Shown here: positions 45,888 through 55,229 of the stretch, one piece after another
Layout of the letters: every line of letters starts with the position of its first letter
Numbering within the stretch: the stretch's first letter is position 1
Assembly (NCBI RefSeq): GCF_036860695.1
Contig: NZ_JAYKGJ010000001.1
Location: forward strand, 806,001-870,000
Length of the DNA stretch: 64,000 nt
Direction of reading: 5' to 3'
From: Rosettibacter firmus
GTDB taxonomy: Bacteria; Bacteroidota; Ignavibacteria; Ignavibacteriales; Melioribacteraceae
Notes under the pieces: model-generated
What the model was told of the DNA's origin: nothing
What the model saw: only the letters and a program-made list of their open reading frames with translations
Database searches by the model: none
Program-made: the position numbers and the translations under genes

Positions 45888-46811
45888 TTGAACGAAGAAA
45901 AAATAATTGAAGTACGTGGTCTAACAAAAAAATTTGGAAAGATTGTTGCAGTAAATAATCTTGATCTAAATGTTTATAAAGGCGATGTATTTGGATTCTT
46001 AGGACCAAATGGAGCTGGAAAAAGCACAACTATTAGAATGCTATTATCTCTTATTAAACCAAACTCTGGCACAATCAAAATTTTTGGTTTAAATCTTCAC
46101 ACTCACAAAAAAGAAATTTTAAAAAAAGTAGGAGCTATAGTTGAAAAACCTGACTTCTATCTTTATTTAACTGCATATAAGAATTTAGAAATACTTGGGA
46201 AATTAAGTGGCGTTGAAATTACTAAAAATAAAATTATGGAAATGCTCGATTTAGTTGGACTATCAGAAAGATTTAATAGCAAGGTCAAAACTTTTTCGCA
46301 TGGGATGAAACAACGACTTGGTATTGCACAAGCTTTATTACATGACCCGGAGTTAATAATTCTTGATGAACCAACAACCGGTCTTGACCCTCAGGGTATG
46401 AAAGAAATACGAGATTTAATTGTTAATCTCAGTAAACTAAAAGGTAAAACAATCTTTCTTTCATCACACATTTTAAGAGAAGTAGAATTAATCGCAAATC
46501 GAATGATAATTATTAATAAAGGTTCTGCTCAGGTCGAAGGTAAAGTAGATGAATTATTAAAATCTGGAAAAGTTTTAGTAACATTTGAAGTTAATAATAT
46601 TGATAAAGCTCTTAATGTAATTAACTCATCTAACTGGGTTAATCATCTAAAATCAATTGATAAAAATTCTCTTACATTTGAAATGTTGCATAATGAAATT
46701 TCATCTCTCAACAAATATTTAGTTGATAATTCACTGGAAGTAAGTGCTGTAGTACCAATCCGTTCCCTTGAAGATTATTTTCTTAAAATCACCGAAGGAA
46801 ATACTAAGTGA
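45888..46811 (+). CDS. ABC transporter ATP-binding protein
   Basis: 307 residues from a TTG start at 45888. AGGATG lies about ten bases upstream, and the ATG within it leads to an early stop, so TTG is the best start. Walker A GPNGAGKST is near residue 37, signature FSHGMKQRLGIAQALL, Walker B LIILDEPTTGLDP and the switch His in LSSHIL. The C-terminal 80 residues are the extension usual in gliding/bacitracin/NatA-type exporters. It partners with the permease that starts at its stop codon. Confidence 0.92.
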   Translation: MNEEKIIEVRGLTKKFGKIVAVNNLDLNVYKGDVFGFLGPNGAGKSTTIRMLLSLIKPNSGTIKIFGLNLHTHKKEILKKVGAIVEKPDFYLYLTAYKNLEILGKLSGVEITKNKIMEMLDLVGLSERFNSKVKTFSHGMKQRLGIAQALLHDPELIILDEPTTGLDPQGMKEIRDLIVNLSKLKGKTIFLSSHILREVELIANRMIIINKGSAQVEGKVDELLKSGKVLVTFEVNNIDKALNVINSSNWVNHLKSIDKNSLTFEMLHNEISSLNKYLVDNSLEVSAVVPIRSLEDYFLKITEGNTK

Positions 46812-47644
46812 AAGATTTGATTTATATCGAGCTTATAAAAATTTATAAAAAGTGGAGAACTTATATAGGATTTATTGCAATTGGTATCATAATTCCTATA
46901 ATCCAGATTTCTCTCTATGCTAATAAGGATAATTATATAAAAATTTTAACACGTGGTTTTCAAGATTCTTTCATTTTCATTGGGAATCTATTTAATGGAT
47001 ATTTAATTGCTTATCTGGTTTTATCTTCACTCTTTATCCATATCCCCTTTCTCATTGTACTTGTCGGAGGTGATATTTTAGCTGGCGAAGCAACTGCAGG
47101 AACTTATCGAATGCTTCTAACACGACCCATATCAAGATTTCAAATAATTTTATCCAAGTACATAGCTGGAATTATTTATGTGATTTCACTTATCCTATGG
47201 TTAGCTTTGTTAAGCTTAGGAATAAGTATTTTATTTTTTGGTACAGGGGAACTAATTGCATTCAGAGGTAAATTAATAATTTTTGCATCAAATGATATTT
47301 TATGGAGATTCTTTTATTCTTACTCTTATGCAATACTCAGTATGGTAACTGTCTTTTCATTATCATTTTTATTTTCTTCGTTAGTAGAAAATGCTATTGG
47401 ACCGATAGTTGCATCAATGGCTGTTATAATTATTTTACTTGTTCTATCAGCTTTACCAATTGAATTTTTTAATAGAATACAACCATATTTTTTTACAACC
47501 CATATGACACAATGGGATAAATTTTTTAACGAAACAATTGATTTCAAGGAAATTTTAAATTCGGCTTTTATACTAATAATTTATTCGCTGGGATTTTTTC
47601 TACTAACAACAATAATTTTCTTAAAAAAAGATATTTTAAGTTAA
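46808..47644 (+). CDS. ABC-2 type transporter permease
   Basis: 278 residues with a GTG start overlapping the ATPase stop (GTGA). It has six hydrophobic segments (about 18-36, 70-95, 112-145, 178-205, 208-225, 250-272). The cytoplasmic GDILAGEATAGTYRMLLTRPISR is the classic ABC-2 permease segment. It forms an exporter with the preceding ATPase. Substrate unknown; no substrate-specific gene is adjacent apart from a LolA-like protein. Confidence 0.88.
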   Translation: MKDLIYIELIKIYKKWRTYIGFIAIGIIIPIIQISLYANKDNYIKILTRGFQDSFIFIGNLFNGYLIAYLVLSSLFIHIPFLIVLVGGDILAGEATAGTYRMLLTRPISRFQIILSKYIAGIIYVISLILWLALLSLGISILFFGTGELIAFRGKLIIFASNDILWRFFYSYSYAILSMVTVFSLSFLFSSLVENAIGPIVASMAVIIILLVLSALPIEFFNRIQPYFFTTHMTQWDKFFNETIDFKEILNSAFILIIYSLGFFLLTTIIFLKKDILS

Positions 47645-47653
47645 GGAAAGACC

Positions 47654-48313
47654 ATGAAAATAATTCTTTTTATATTCCTTTTTACTTCTCTTTACGCTCA
47701 ATCAAAAGATGCAACCAGAATATTAAATGAGCTTAAACAAAAATTTGAACAAATTAATGATTATGAGGTTGATGCTGAAATAAAATTTAATTTAAACACA
47801 ATTAAAATCCATGACTCAAAAGTTAAGATCTTCTATAAAAAGCCAGATAAATTCAAAATTAAATCCGATAGCTTTGTTATGCTACCCAAACAAGGGATTA
47901 ATTTTCATACAATATTTTTAAATCAGAAAAATTTTACAAGCATTTATATGCACACAGATAAAAATAAAATAGATGTAATTAAAGTAATCCCAATAAGTGA
48001 TACATCAGATATTATACTTGCTACATTATGGATAGATAATAGTAAAAAAGTTATTAATAAAATAGAAACTGTAAGCAAGAGAGGCGGAACATTTTTAATT
48101 GAATTATTCTATGATTATAATCTTTTCTTACCTTCATCTGTAAAATTTATTTTTGGTCAAAGTACTTCTTCAGAGAATAATCAAAACAAAAATTTTGAAA
48201 GAAGAAATTTACGAGAACCCCCAAGTGGCAACATTATTATTAATTACAAGAACTACAAAATCAATAAAAACTTACCAGATGAAATTTTTGACAATCAAAA
48301 ATCTTCTGATTAA
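47654..48313 (+). CDS. LolA-like exported lipoprotein-sorting protein
   Basis: 219 residues with signal peptide MKIILFIFLFTSLYAQ. ATRILNELKQKFEQINDYEVDAEIKF and KVKIFYKKPDKFKIKS match the LolA/LolB-like half barrel (outer-membrane lipoprotein-sorting superfamily). The C-terminal 50 residues are polar and low in hydrophobic content (SSENNQNKNFERRN). It lies nine bases after the ABC permease, so it could be a periplasmic part of that system. A general LolA role is not shown. Confidence 0.72.
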   Translation: MKIILFIFLFTSLYAQSKDATRILNELKQKFEQINDYEVDAEIKFNLNTIKIHDSKVKIFYKKPDKFKIKSDSFVMLPKQGINFHTIFLNQKNFTSIYMHTDKNKIDVIKVIPISDTSDIILATLWIDNSKKVINKIETVSKRGGTFLIELFYDYNLFLPSSVKFIFGQSTSSENNQNKNFERRNLREPPSGNIIINYKNYKINKNLPDEIFDNQKSSD

Positions 48314-48511
48314 TGCTTCGTTCAATCTTATTATTATTTACTTCAACTTTTGAAAATAATCCAATGATTACTCTTACCCATTGAATCTTTCACACTCATC
48401 ATTATTCTTAGATTATAATTATTACCATTTAAATTATTAACTATTGTTTCGATAATACATAGAGAATACTACCATTACTCTTTAAAATATTCAAACACAG
48501 AGGTATAGAAC

Positions 48512-49678
48512 ATGAAATTTAAGTTATTATTCGTTGATAAACTCAATAATGAACAAAATAGATATCAGAGCTTATCGGATATACTTGGTGAACAATATGA
48601 AATATATTTTGCAAGTGATTCTCAGGAAGCATTAAATACATTAAAAAATAATGATATAGATGTATGCTTAATTCAATTCGACTCAACTTCTTTTAATAGT
48701 TTAGATTTATTAACCAAAATAAAAAGAAGCTTTCCAAAGACTATAAGAATTTTATTATCGGAAGATTTTAGTGAAAAGTTATCCATTCGAACATTTAATT
48801 TATTACATCAAGTAATTAAATGTCCAATAGAAGATAAACTTTTAAAAGAAAAGCTTGAACCTTTATTGATTCTAAAAAATTTAATAAAAAATGATAAATT
48901 GATTTCTAAACTTAATAGTGAAGATGGGATTCCTACTTTACCCGAAATTTATTTCAAATTAGAAAAAGAATTATTTTCACCCGAAGTTTCTATTCATAAA
49001 GTTGTAAATTTAATTTCAAAAGACATTTCTCTTACTACCAAAATTTTTCAATTAGTAAACTCTGCTTATTATGGAATACCAGCAAAAATTACAGACTTTT
49101 ATCAAGCAGTTAATATTCTTGGATTAAATGTTATTAAATCAATTGTGATTTATACAAAAGTCTTTGCCCATTTAGAAAAGAAAGGAGAATTAAAAGAAAT
49201 AATTGAAGCAATCTGGAATCATAGCATTCTTGTTAGCAGTATTTCACAAAAAATTATTTTCTACTTTACTGGCAACCGAGATTTAGCTGAACAAGCATAT
49301 ATTGCGGGAATTCTTCATGACATTGGAAAAATAATTCTTATAAATATTGAACCGAATTATATTAAAGAACTAAAAATTTCCAGAAACAATGCTTTTAGTG
49401 ATGATGATTTAGAAAAAAGTTTTTATGGAGTAAGTCACACTGAAATTGGAGCTTATGCTTTAGCTTTATGGGGCTTTCCACGTTCTATTGTAGATGCTGC
49501 TTTATTACATCATTCTTCAACTATTGTTAATGATTTTTCTGTTTCAAACATAATACAAATCAGCCACAAATTAGCTAATATCGAAGGAATTGATTCTGTT
49601 TTATATGATACTTTTATTTCAAAAGAAGCATTAATTGAATATTTGAGTCTTACTAAAACACTGGAAAGCTTACAATAG
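48512..49678 (+). CDS. HDOD signalling protein with a degenerate receiver domain
   Basis: 388 residues. The N-terminal 120 residues have the shape of a receiver domain (EIYFASDSQEALNTLKNNDIDVCLI, TIRILLSEDFSEKL), but the phospho-acceptor is Gln55 and the acidic pocket is reduced to a single Asp. Residues about 140-345 are an HDOD domain (EDGIPTLPEIYFKLEKE, IFQLVNSAYYGIPAKI, AYIAGILHDIGK). It closely resembles the protein at 51494-52675, which keeps Asp55, so the two look like a duplicated pair around a histidine-kinase gene. A phosphorylation-independent role is expected. Confidence 0.85.
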   Translation: MKFKLLFVDKLNNEQNRYQSLSDILGEQYEIYFASDSQEALNTLKNNDIDVCLIQFDSTSFNSLDLLTKIKRSFPKTIRILLSEDFSEKLSIRTFNLLHQVIKCPIEDKLLKEKLEPLLILKNLIKNDKLISKLNSEDGIPTLPEIYFKLEKELFSPEVSIHKVVNLISKDISLTTKIFQLVNSAYYGIPAKITDFYQAVNILGLNVIKSIVIYTKVFAHLEKKGELKEIIEAIWNHSILVSSISQKIIFYFTGNRDLAEQAYIAGILHDIGKIILINIEPNYIKELKISRNNAFSDDDLEKSFYGVSHTEIGAYALALWGFPRSIVDAALLHHSSTIVNDFSVSNIIQISHKLANIEGIDSVLYDTFISKEALIEYLSLTKTLESLQ

Positions 49679-49902
49679 AATTTATTTAAAAATAATATGC
49701 GGTTTGAAGTTCTTTTTTAAAAATATATCATTAGAATAAACACAAATAAAAGAAATATAATATTTCCCTGTTATTTTAGCCGCATTTCTGTCTCCACATC
49801 TCAGTGGCTCAAAATCAGAATATATAAAATTTGACTGTTTATCTACGATAATAAAATTAGAATTATAATTTTCAAAATACTTTTATCAAAAAGGTGAATC
49901 AA

Positions 49903-51504
49903 TTGAAAAGCAGTTATATGATTTCTTTCTTGCTTTTACTTTTTAATATCCACTACACTATAGCTCCCAATCATGGGATGTATATAATTAATACATTTTA
50001 TTCTAATATAACAGAATTTATATATGCCAATTTAATCAGTTATCATAACCTTAATTATTTAATAAAGAATGATTCAATAATAGAAGCAGGAACTTCTTTA
50101 AAAGCAACAATAAGTTTAACATGTTTTATTATTCTTTCTATAATTACCATCCTGTTAATAATATTCATGCACCTTAAAAAGAAATTTTCAAAAAAGATTG
50201 AACAGCGGTTTAAGAAAATCATAGTCGAAAAAACTTATCAGCTTAAAAAAACAAACGAAGAAATCGTAAGAATTAATGTAGCGTTAACTGCCGAGAAAGA
50301 ATTACTAAAGACAATATTAGAATCGATTGAAGATGGTGTAATATCTGTAGATTCAGAAGGGAAAATTGTTTTCACAAACAAATCAATGCAAAATATTCTG
50401 GAAATAGAAGAAAAAAAACTTATCGGGGAAAAATTATATGAAATAATGAAAACCATAATTGATGACGATAGCAGCGAGTTTCTGAAATGTTTTAATACAT
50501 ATTGTGACAATATTTGCAAATTAAACAACAAACAAATTATAATTAATACCAGCAATGGAAATAGAAAAATATTAAATGTCAGATCAAACAAATTAGAGAC
50601 TAACTCAAATGAAATAGGCGGTGTGGTATTTACTTTTAAAGATAAAACAGAGTTAATAAATATTGAAACACAATTAACTCTATCACAAAAATTAGAATCA
50701 ATAGGACAATTAGCTGCAGGTGTAGCACATGAAATAAATACACCACTTCAATACGTAGGAGATAATGTAAAATTTCTTGATACAGCTTTTTATTCTCTAA
50801 ATGAATATATAACAAAGATTAACAATCTTCTAAATAACATCAACGATAAAAAAATAAAAGACGAAATAGATGAAACACAAAAAGTACTGGATTTGAAATA
50901 TTTACTTGAAGAAATACCCGAAGCAATTGAACAAACTCACATTGGAATTCAACGTGTAAGTCAAATAATTACTTCAATGAGAGATTTTGCTCATCCACCA
51001 GTAAAATCAAAATCTCTACACAATATTAATCATAGTATTGAAGTAACAACAAATATCTGTAGAAACAGATGGAAATACATTGCCGATTTAAAAATGGATT
51101 TAGATCCATATCTACCAAACATATTTTGTTGCATTGATGAAATTAATCAGGTAATTCTCAATATGCTCTTAAATAGTATTGATGCAATTGAAGAAAAGAT
51201 TGAAAAATTACATGTTGACAAAGGTGTAATTACTATAACAACAAAAAAAATAGGTTATGAAATTGAAATCTCCATTTCAGATACAGGAATTGGAATAAAA
51301 AAGGAAAATCTCAGAAAAATATTTGATCCATTTTTTACTACAAAACAAGTTGGTAAAGGAACTGGACAGGGATTATCTATTTGTTATAATATAATAGTCA
51401 ATAAACATCATGGTAAAATATTTGTAGACTCAGAATATGGTGTGGGTACTACTTTTACAATCAGGTTGCCAATCAACACAGAGGGAAATATTAATGCAAA
51501 TTAA
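49903..51504 (+). CDS. PAS-domain sensor histidine kinase
   Basis: 533 residues if translated from TTG at 49903, which AAGGTGA precedes by five bases; GTG at 49894 and ATG at 49918 are alternatives. Two membrane helices (about 5-22 and 70-92) flank a small external loop. A coiled coil, a PAS domain (about 130-240, ILESIEDGVISVDSEGKIVFTNKS), then the phospho-acceptor GVAHEINTPLQYVGDN and the HATPase domain (NMLLNSIDAIEEK, DTGIGI, GTGQGLSI) follow. It is the likely kinase for the two intact receiver proteins downstream. Confidence 0.9.
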   Translation: MKSSYMISFLLLLFNIHYTIAPNHGMYIINTFYSNITEFIYANLISYHNLNYLIKNDSIIEAGTSLKATISLTCFIILSIITILLIIFMHLKKKFSKKIEQRFKKIIVEKTYQLKKTNEEIVRINVALTAEKELLKTILESIEDGVISVDSEGKIVFTNKSMQNILEIEEKKLIGEKLYEIMKTIIDDDSSEFLKCFNTYCDNICKLNNKQIIINTSNGNRKILNVRSNKLETNSNEIGGVVFTFKDKTELINIETQLTLSQKLESIGQLAAGVAHEINTPLQYVGDNVKFLDTAFYSLNEYITKINNLLNNINDKKIKDEIDETQKVLDLKYLLEEIPEAIEQTHIGIQRVSQIITSMRDFAHPPVKSKSLHNINHSIEVTTNICRNRWKYIADLKMDLDPYLPNIFCCIDEINQVILNMLLNSIDAIEEKIEKLHVDKGVITITTKKIGYEIEISISDTGIGIKKENLRKIFDPFFTTKQVGKGTGQGLSICYNIIVNKHHGKIFVDSEYGVGTTFTIRLPINTEGNINAN

Positions 51505-52675
51505 CATACTATTTGTAGATGATGATATAGACATATTAAATGGTTTTAAAAGGTCTATGTATAATTTAAGAGATAAATGGAATGGATTTTATGCAAGTAA
51601 TTCTGCTGATGCATTAAAAATTATTCAACATGAAAATGTTGATGTCTGTATCACAGATTTATTTATCCCTGGTATATCAGGCAGTGAATTATTAAGAAAA
51701 GTAAAAAAAGAATATCCTAAAACTATTAGAGTACTACTTTCAGGTAATCCAAGTGCTAAATATTCAGTTTATGATTATAGTGTTGCTCATCAATATTTAA
51801 CTAAACCATGTAATATTGAAATCATAAAAGAAAAAATAGAAATTCCTATTCTCATAAGGTCATTAATAAATAATGAAAAAACAATAATTAAGTTAACTGG
51901 TGAAGATGGCATTCCTTCATTTCCAGAAATATATTATAAACTCGAATGCGAAATTTATTCACCAAATGTGTCTATCAACAGAATAGTTAATTTAATATCA
52001 AAAGATATTGGCTTAACAGCTAAAATATTTCAGCTCGTAAATTCTGCTTTTTTTGGTTTCCCCACAAAGATCAAAGATTTGAATCAAGCTATTAATATCC
52101 TTGGCTTAAATATAATCAAGTCAATTATACTCTTTACAAAAGTATTTCCGTATTTGGAGATGAGCAACGCTTTAAAAGAATTTATAGAATCATTATGGAA
52201 TCATAGTTTAGTAGTAAGTACTATTTCACAAAGATTAACTTTTTACTTGACACGTAATCGAGAATTATCTGAACATGCATATATTGCTGGCATGCTTCAC
52301 GATATAGGCAAATTAATTATATTAAATATGAGTAATCAGGATAAAACATTATTAAATGTTTTAGATATTATAAATAACGAAAATGAAATTAAGAAGTTTC
52401 TTGGAGCTACACACTCTGAAATTGGAGCATATGCATTATCTCTCTGGGGATATCCTAATTCAATTATTAATGCTGTTCTCCTTCATCACTCCACTCTTGA
52501 ACTAAATAATTTTAATATCACTACTGCTGTACAAATTAGTAATAGACTGGCAAATATTGAAGGAATAGATTTTTCTATACTCGAAAAATTTGATTCAATA
52601 GAATCAATTGTTGAATTAATAAATACAAAAGAGGGGAACAAAGATGAGATTCCAGGAAAAAATCCTATTGGTTGA
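51494..52675 (+). CDS. Response regulator with HDOD output domain
   Basis: 393 residues from the ATG at 51494 (GAGGG eight bases upstream), overlapping the kinase stop. The receiver domain has VDDDIDIL, phospho-acceptor Asp55 (CITDLFIPG) and Lys in LTKPCN. The HDOD domain (about 140-350) has EDGIPSFPEIYYKLE, LVNSAFFGFPTKI and AGMLHDIGK. HDOD proteins usually act in signalling through protein contacts rather than as enzymes. It is the intact counterpart of the protein at 48512. Confidence 0.9.
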   Translation: MQINILFVDDDIDILNGFKRSMYNLRDKWNGFYASNSADALKIIQHENVDVCITDLFIPGISGSELLRKVKKEYPKTIRVLLSGNPSAKYSVYDYSVAHQYLTKPCNIEIIKEKIEIPILIRSLINNEKTIIKLTGEDGIPSFPEIYYKLECEIYSPNVSINRIVNLISKDIGLTAKIFQLVNSAFFGFPTKIKDLNQAINILGLNIIKSIILFTKVFPYLEMSNALKEFIESLWNHSLVVSTISQRLTFYLTRNRELSEHAYIAGMLHDIGKLIILNMSNQDKTLLNVLDIINNENEIKKFLGATHSEIGAYALSLWGYPNSIINAVLLHHSTLELNNFNITTAVQISNRLANIEGIDFSILEKFDSIESIVELINTKEGNKDEIPGKNPIG

Positions 52676-53807
52676 TGATGACGAGAATGCACTTGCAGGA
52701 TTTAGAAGAAGTCTTGGTATGCATTTCAATATTTTTACTGCTCAAAGTGCTGATGAAGGTATTTCATTAATTGAAAAGCAGAATAATTTTGCCGTTGTAA
52801 TTTCTGATTATAAAATGCCAAATATGGACGGCAATGAATTTCTTAAAATTGTAAAAAATCTCACACCTGATACTGTAAGAATTATGCTTACAGGATATGC
52901 GGAAATTAATATTGCTATAGAAGCTGTTAATGAAGGTAATGTTTTTAGATTTTTAACAAAACCTTGCAATACTGATATTCTAATAAAAAGTGTTAAAACT
53001 GCTATTGAACAATATAGACTCATCACTGCAGAAAAGGAATTATTAGAAAAAACTCTTAAAGGAAGTATTAATTTACTTGTTGATATTCTTTCACTAACTA
53101 ATCCCCAGATTTTCAATAAGGTTATAAAATTAAAACAAATGGCTAAAAACATTGCTTTAAAATTAAGTGTTAAAAAAATCTGGGAAGTTGAGATAGCAGT
53201 TTTACTATCTCAAATAGGTTGTATTGCAATTCCTCCAGGTATACTCGAAAAAAAATATAAAGGAATGAATCTCACTGAAGAAGAACAAAAATTATTCGAA
53301 TCTCATCCAAAAATTGGGAAAAAATTATTAGAAAATATTCCAAGATTAGAAACAGTGGCTGAAATTATTGCACATCAATTTTTAAACGAACATACATTTA
53401 CTTCCCCATTTAAAGATGAATATATGGTTGCTGCAAAAATCTTAAATGCACTAATTGACTTCGACTTTCTTACAAGCACTGGTAAAACTGAGCAAGAAGC
53501 TTTAGAATTGATGAAAAAAAACACAAAGTATGACCCCGATATCTTAACAGCTTTAGACACAGAATTAGCTGGTATTTACGATGGACTAACATTGTTATCA
53601 GTTGAATTGGAAGATCTAAAACCCGGTGTAATACTCGCAGATGATATTAAAGATGAATTTGGTAAAGTATTAATTACAAAAGGGGCAGAAATTTCTCAGG
53701 CATCTTTATTACGATTACTTAATTTTTCAAAATATGGGAAAATTATTACACCAATTAAAATACTGGTTTATTTGGAAGATAATGAGAATAATAGTAATAA
53801 TAACTAA
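52644..53807 (+). CDS. Response regulator with degenerate HD-GYP-like domain
   Basis: 387 residues. The receiver is complete (LVDDDENAL, Asp55 in VISDYKMPNMDG, LTKPCN). The C-terminal region follows the HD-GYP layout (IGCIAIPPGILEKKYKGM, LTEEEQKLFESHPKIGKKLLE), but the catalytic His-Asp is replaced by Ser-Gln (LLSQIGC), HHE by HQF, and no GYP is present. Cyclic-di-GMP hydrolysis is therefore doubtful. It starts 32 bases inside the HDOD gene, with AGAGGGGAACAAAG as ribosome-binding site. Confidence 0.8.
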   Translation: MRFQEKILLVDDDENALAGFRRSLGMHFNIFTAQSADEGISLIEKQNNFAVVISDYKMPNMDGNEFLKIVKNLTPDTVRIMLTGYAEINIAIEAVNEGNVFRFLTKPCNTDILIKSVKTAIEQYRLITAEKELLEKTLKGSINLLVDILSLTNPQIFNKVIKLKQMAKNIALKLSVKKIWEVEIAVLLSQIGCIAIPPGILEKKYKGMNLTEEEQKLFESHPKIGKKLLENIPRLETVAEIIAHQFLNEHTFTSPFKDEYMVAAKILNALIDFDFLTSTGKTEQEALELMKKNTKYDPDILTALDTELAGIYDGLTLLSVELEDLKPGVILADDIKDEFGKVLITKGAEISQASLLRLLNFSKYGKIITPIKILVYLEDNENNSNNN

Positions 53808-54015
53808 CTCATAAACTACATTTAATAGTAACAATAATACTTTATATCCCCTTGCTATTTTTTAGAAGAAATTCAATCGTAACTAAATAATTCAAGAGTA
53901 AATATAAGAGAGAATATGATTTATCATTTATTCATGTAAAATTCATTCTATATAAATTTGCTAATTTATAAGTATCAATTATACTCATTATGTAGTGGAT
54001 AGTGATTAAATAATT

Positions 54016-54645
54016 TTATTTAGTCCTTACTCCAATCATATTAATTTCTATGTTTATCTTTTCAGCAACTTTACTACCAATTATTTGATTATCAATATTA
54101 AAATCAGAAAGCATGATAAAAAATTTACCTCTAATACCAAGCAAATCGCCCTCTGCCCTCTTTTTAGTTTCCTCATTTTCTTCAAGATAAATTGCTTCGG
54201 CATTTGCTATAATTTCTTTTGTTACTCCATGTAATGTAAAATTCCCGATTACATCAAATGTTAATTTGTTACCAGATATTTGTTTTACATTGTTAACAGA
54301 TTTGACTACAAATTTTATATAAGGATATTTTTTTGAGTTAAGCCAGTTTTTACTTCTAAGATGCTGATTTCTGAGTTCAATCCCTGTATTTATTGATTCA
54401 ACTTCAACTGTAATTTCTCCTTTTAATGTATTTGCAAAATCAGATGTATTAAAGGTAACTATACCGCTAATTCCATTTGCTGTTCCTGTGATATCTTCGA
54501 GGGGAGTTGTACTATAAAAAGTAGCATAATTTCTACCTGCTTTATCATAAAAATCAAAAGTTACTTGACCACTTTTCTTTACATTAAAACTTTGTGCTAA
54601 AACTAAATGGGCTGTCAAAAAACAAACTAATATATATTTAGTCAT
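54016..54645 (-). CDS. YceI-family periplasmic protein
   Basis: 209 residues with signal peptide ending LVLAQ. The YceI lipid-binding lipocalin-like fold is indicated by GIVTFNTSDFANTLKGEITVEVES, NQHLRSKNWLNSKKYPYIKF and VIGNFTLHGVTKEI. These proteins bind isoprenoid-like lipids in the periplasm; the exact role is usually unclear. It converges on the regulator at 52644, with about 200 bases of AT-rich sequence between them in which I see no strong terminator. Confidence 0.85.
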   Translation of the reverse strand: MTKYILVCFLTAHLVLAQSFNVKKSGQVTFDFYDKAGRNYATFYSTTPLEDITGTANGISGIVTFNTSDFANTLKGEITVEVESINTGIELRNQHLRSKNWLNSKKYPYIKFVVKSVNNVKQISGNKLTFDVIGNFTLHGVTKEIIANAEAIYLEENEETKKRAEGDLLGIRGKFFIMLSDFNIDNQIIGSKVAEKINIEINMIGVRTK

Positions 54646-54845
54646 TTCCCTAATCTCGATTTTATATCACAAACATTACGATTATAACTAAAGTTCATTG
54701 AAAATTATACTGATGATATATAAATAATTCACCATCAAAATAATTTAGTAGAGAATAACATTTCAAAGGGAATATCCATAAAAATGGAATTAATTTAATT
54801 GATATATAAAAAATTGCAGGTAAATATATAATTCTAAAAGCAACC

Positions 54846-55103
54846 CTAATTTTTATTTCTAAATAAGTATATAAACACAATGCTTACTATAGTTATTATC
54901 CCGCTTATTAAAAGAGTTAAATCAAGTCCCAGAACAAATTTGTTAACCCATTTTTTTTCTGTCCATCCAAATAATTCATCTTTTGTTTCTATTAATACTT
55001 GAGTCTTCGTAAAAATATCACCCCCGCTAATTAACCATACTAAAAATGTTACAAATATTAATTCAATTGCAATCATTACTACTATTTTTTGTTTTTTATT
55101 CAT
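54846..55103 (-). CDS. Small two-helix membrane protein
   Basis: 85 residues from the ATG at 55103, preceded by GGAGGGGAA; an upstream ATG at 55151 is in frame but lacks such a site. Two membrane helices (about 5-25 and 58-80) flank a loop of about 32 residues (GDIFTKTQVLIETKDELFGWTEKKWVNK). The family is not recognised. It is divergent from sucC. Confidence 0.65.
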   Translation of the reverse strand: MNKKQKIVVMIAIELIFVTFLVWLISGGDIFTKTQVLIETKDELFGWTEKKWVNKFVLGLDLTLLISGIITIVSIVFIYLFRNKN

Positions 55104-55229
55104 TTCCCCTCCAGTTTGCAATAAAACAATATTTTCTCCTTTATAATTCATAAATTGAATCTATAAATAAAATAAATTAATTTTTGTTTAGTAATTAGCT
55201 TATTCAGTAGACTATTTAAAGGTATCAAT

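Noticed and set aside
48313-48384. A 23-codon ORF whose ATG overlaps the stop of the LolA-like gene (TAATG)
   Set aside because: Short, no recognisable feature and no ribosome-binding site apart from the overlap; likely chance in AT-rich sequence.
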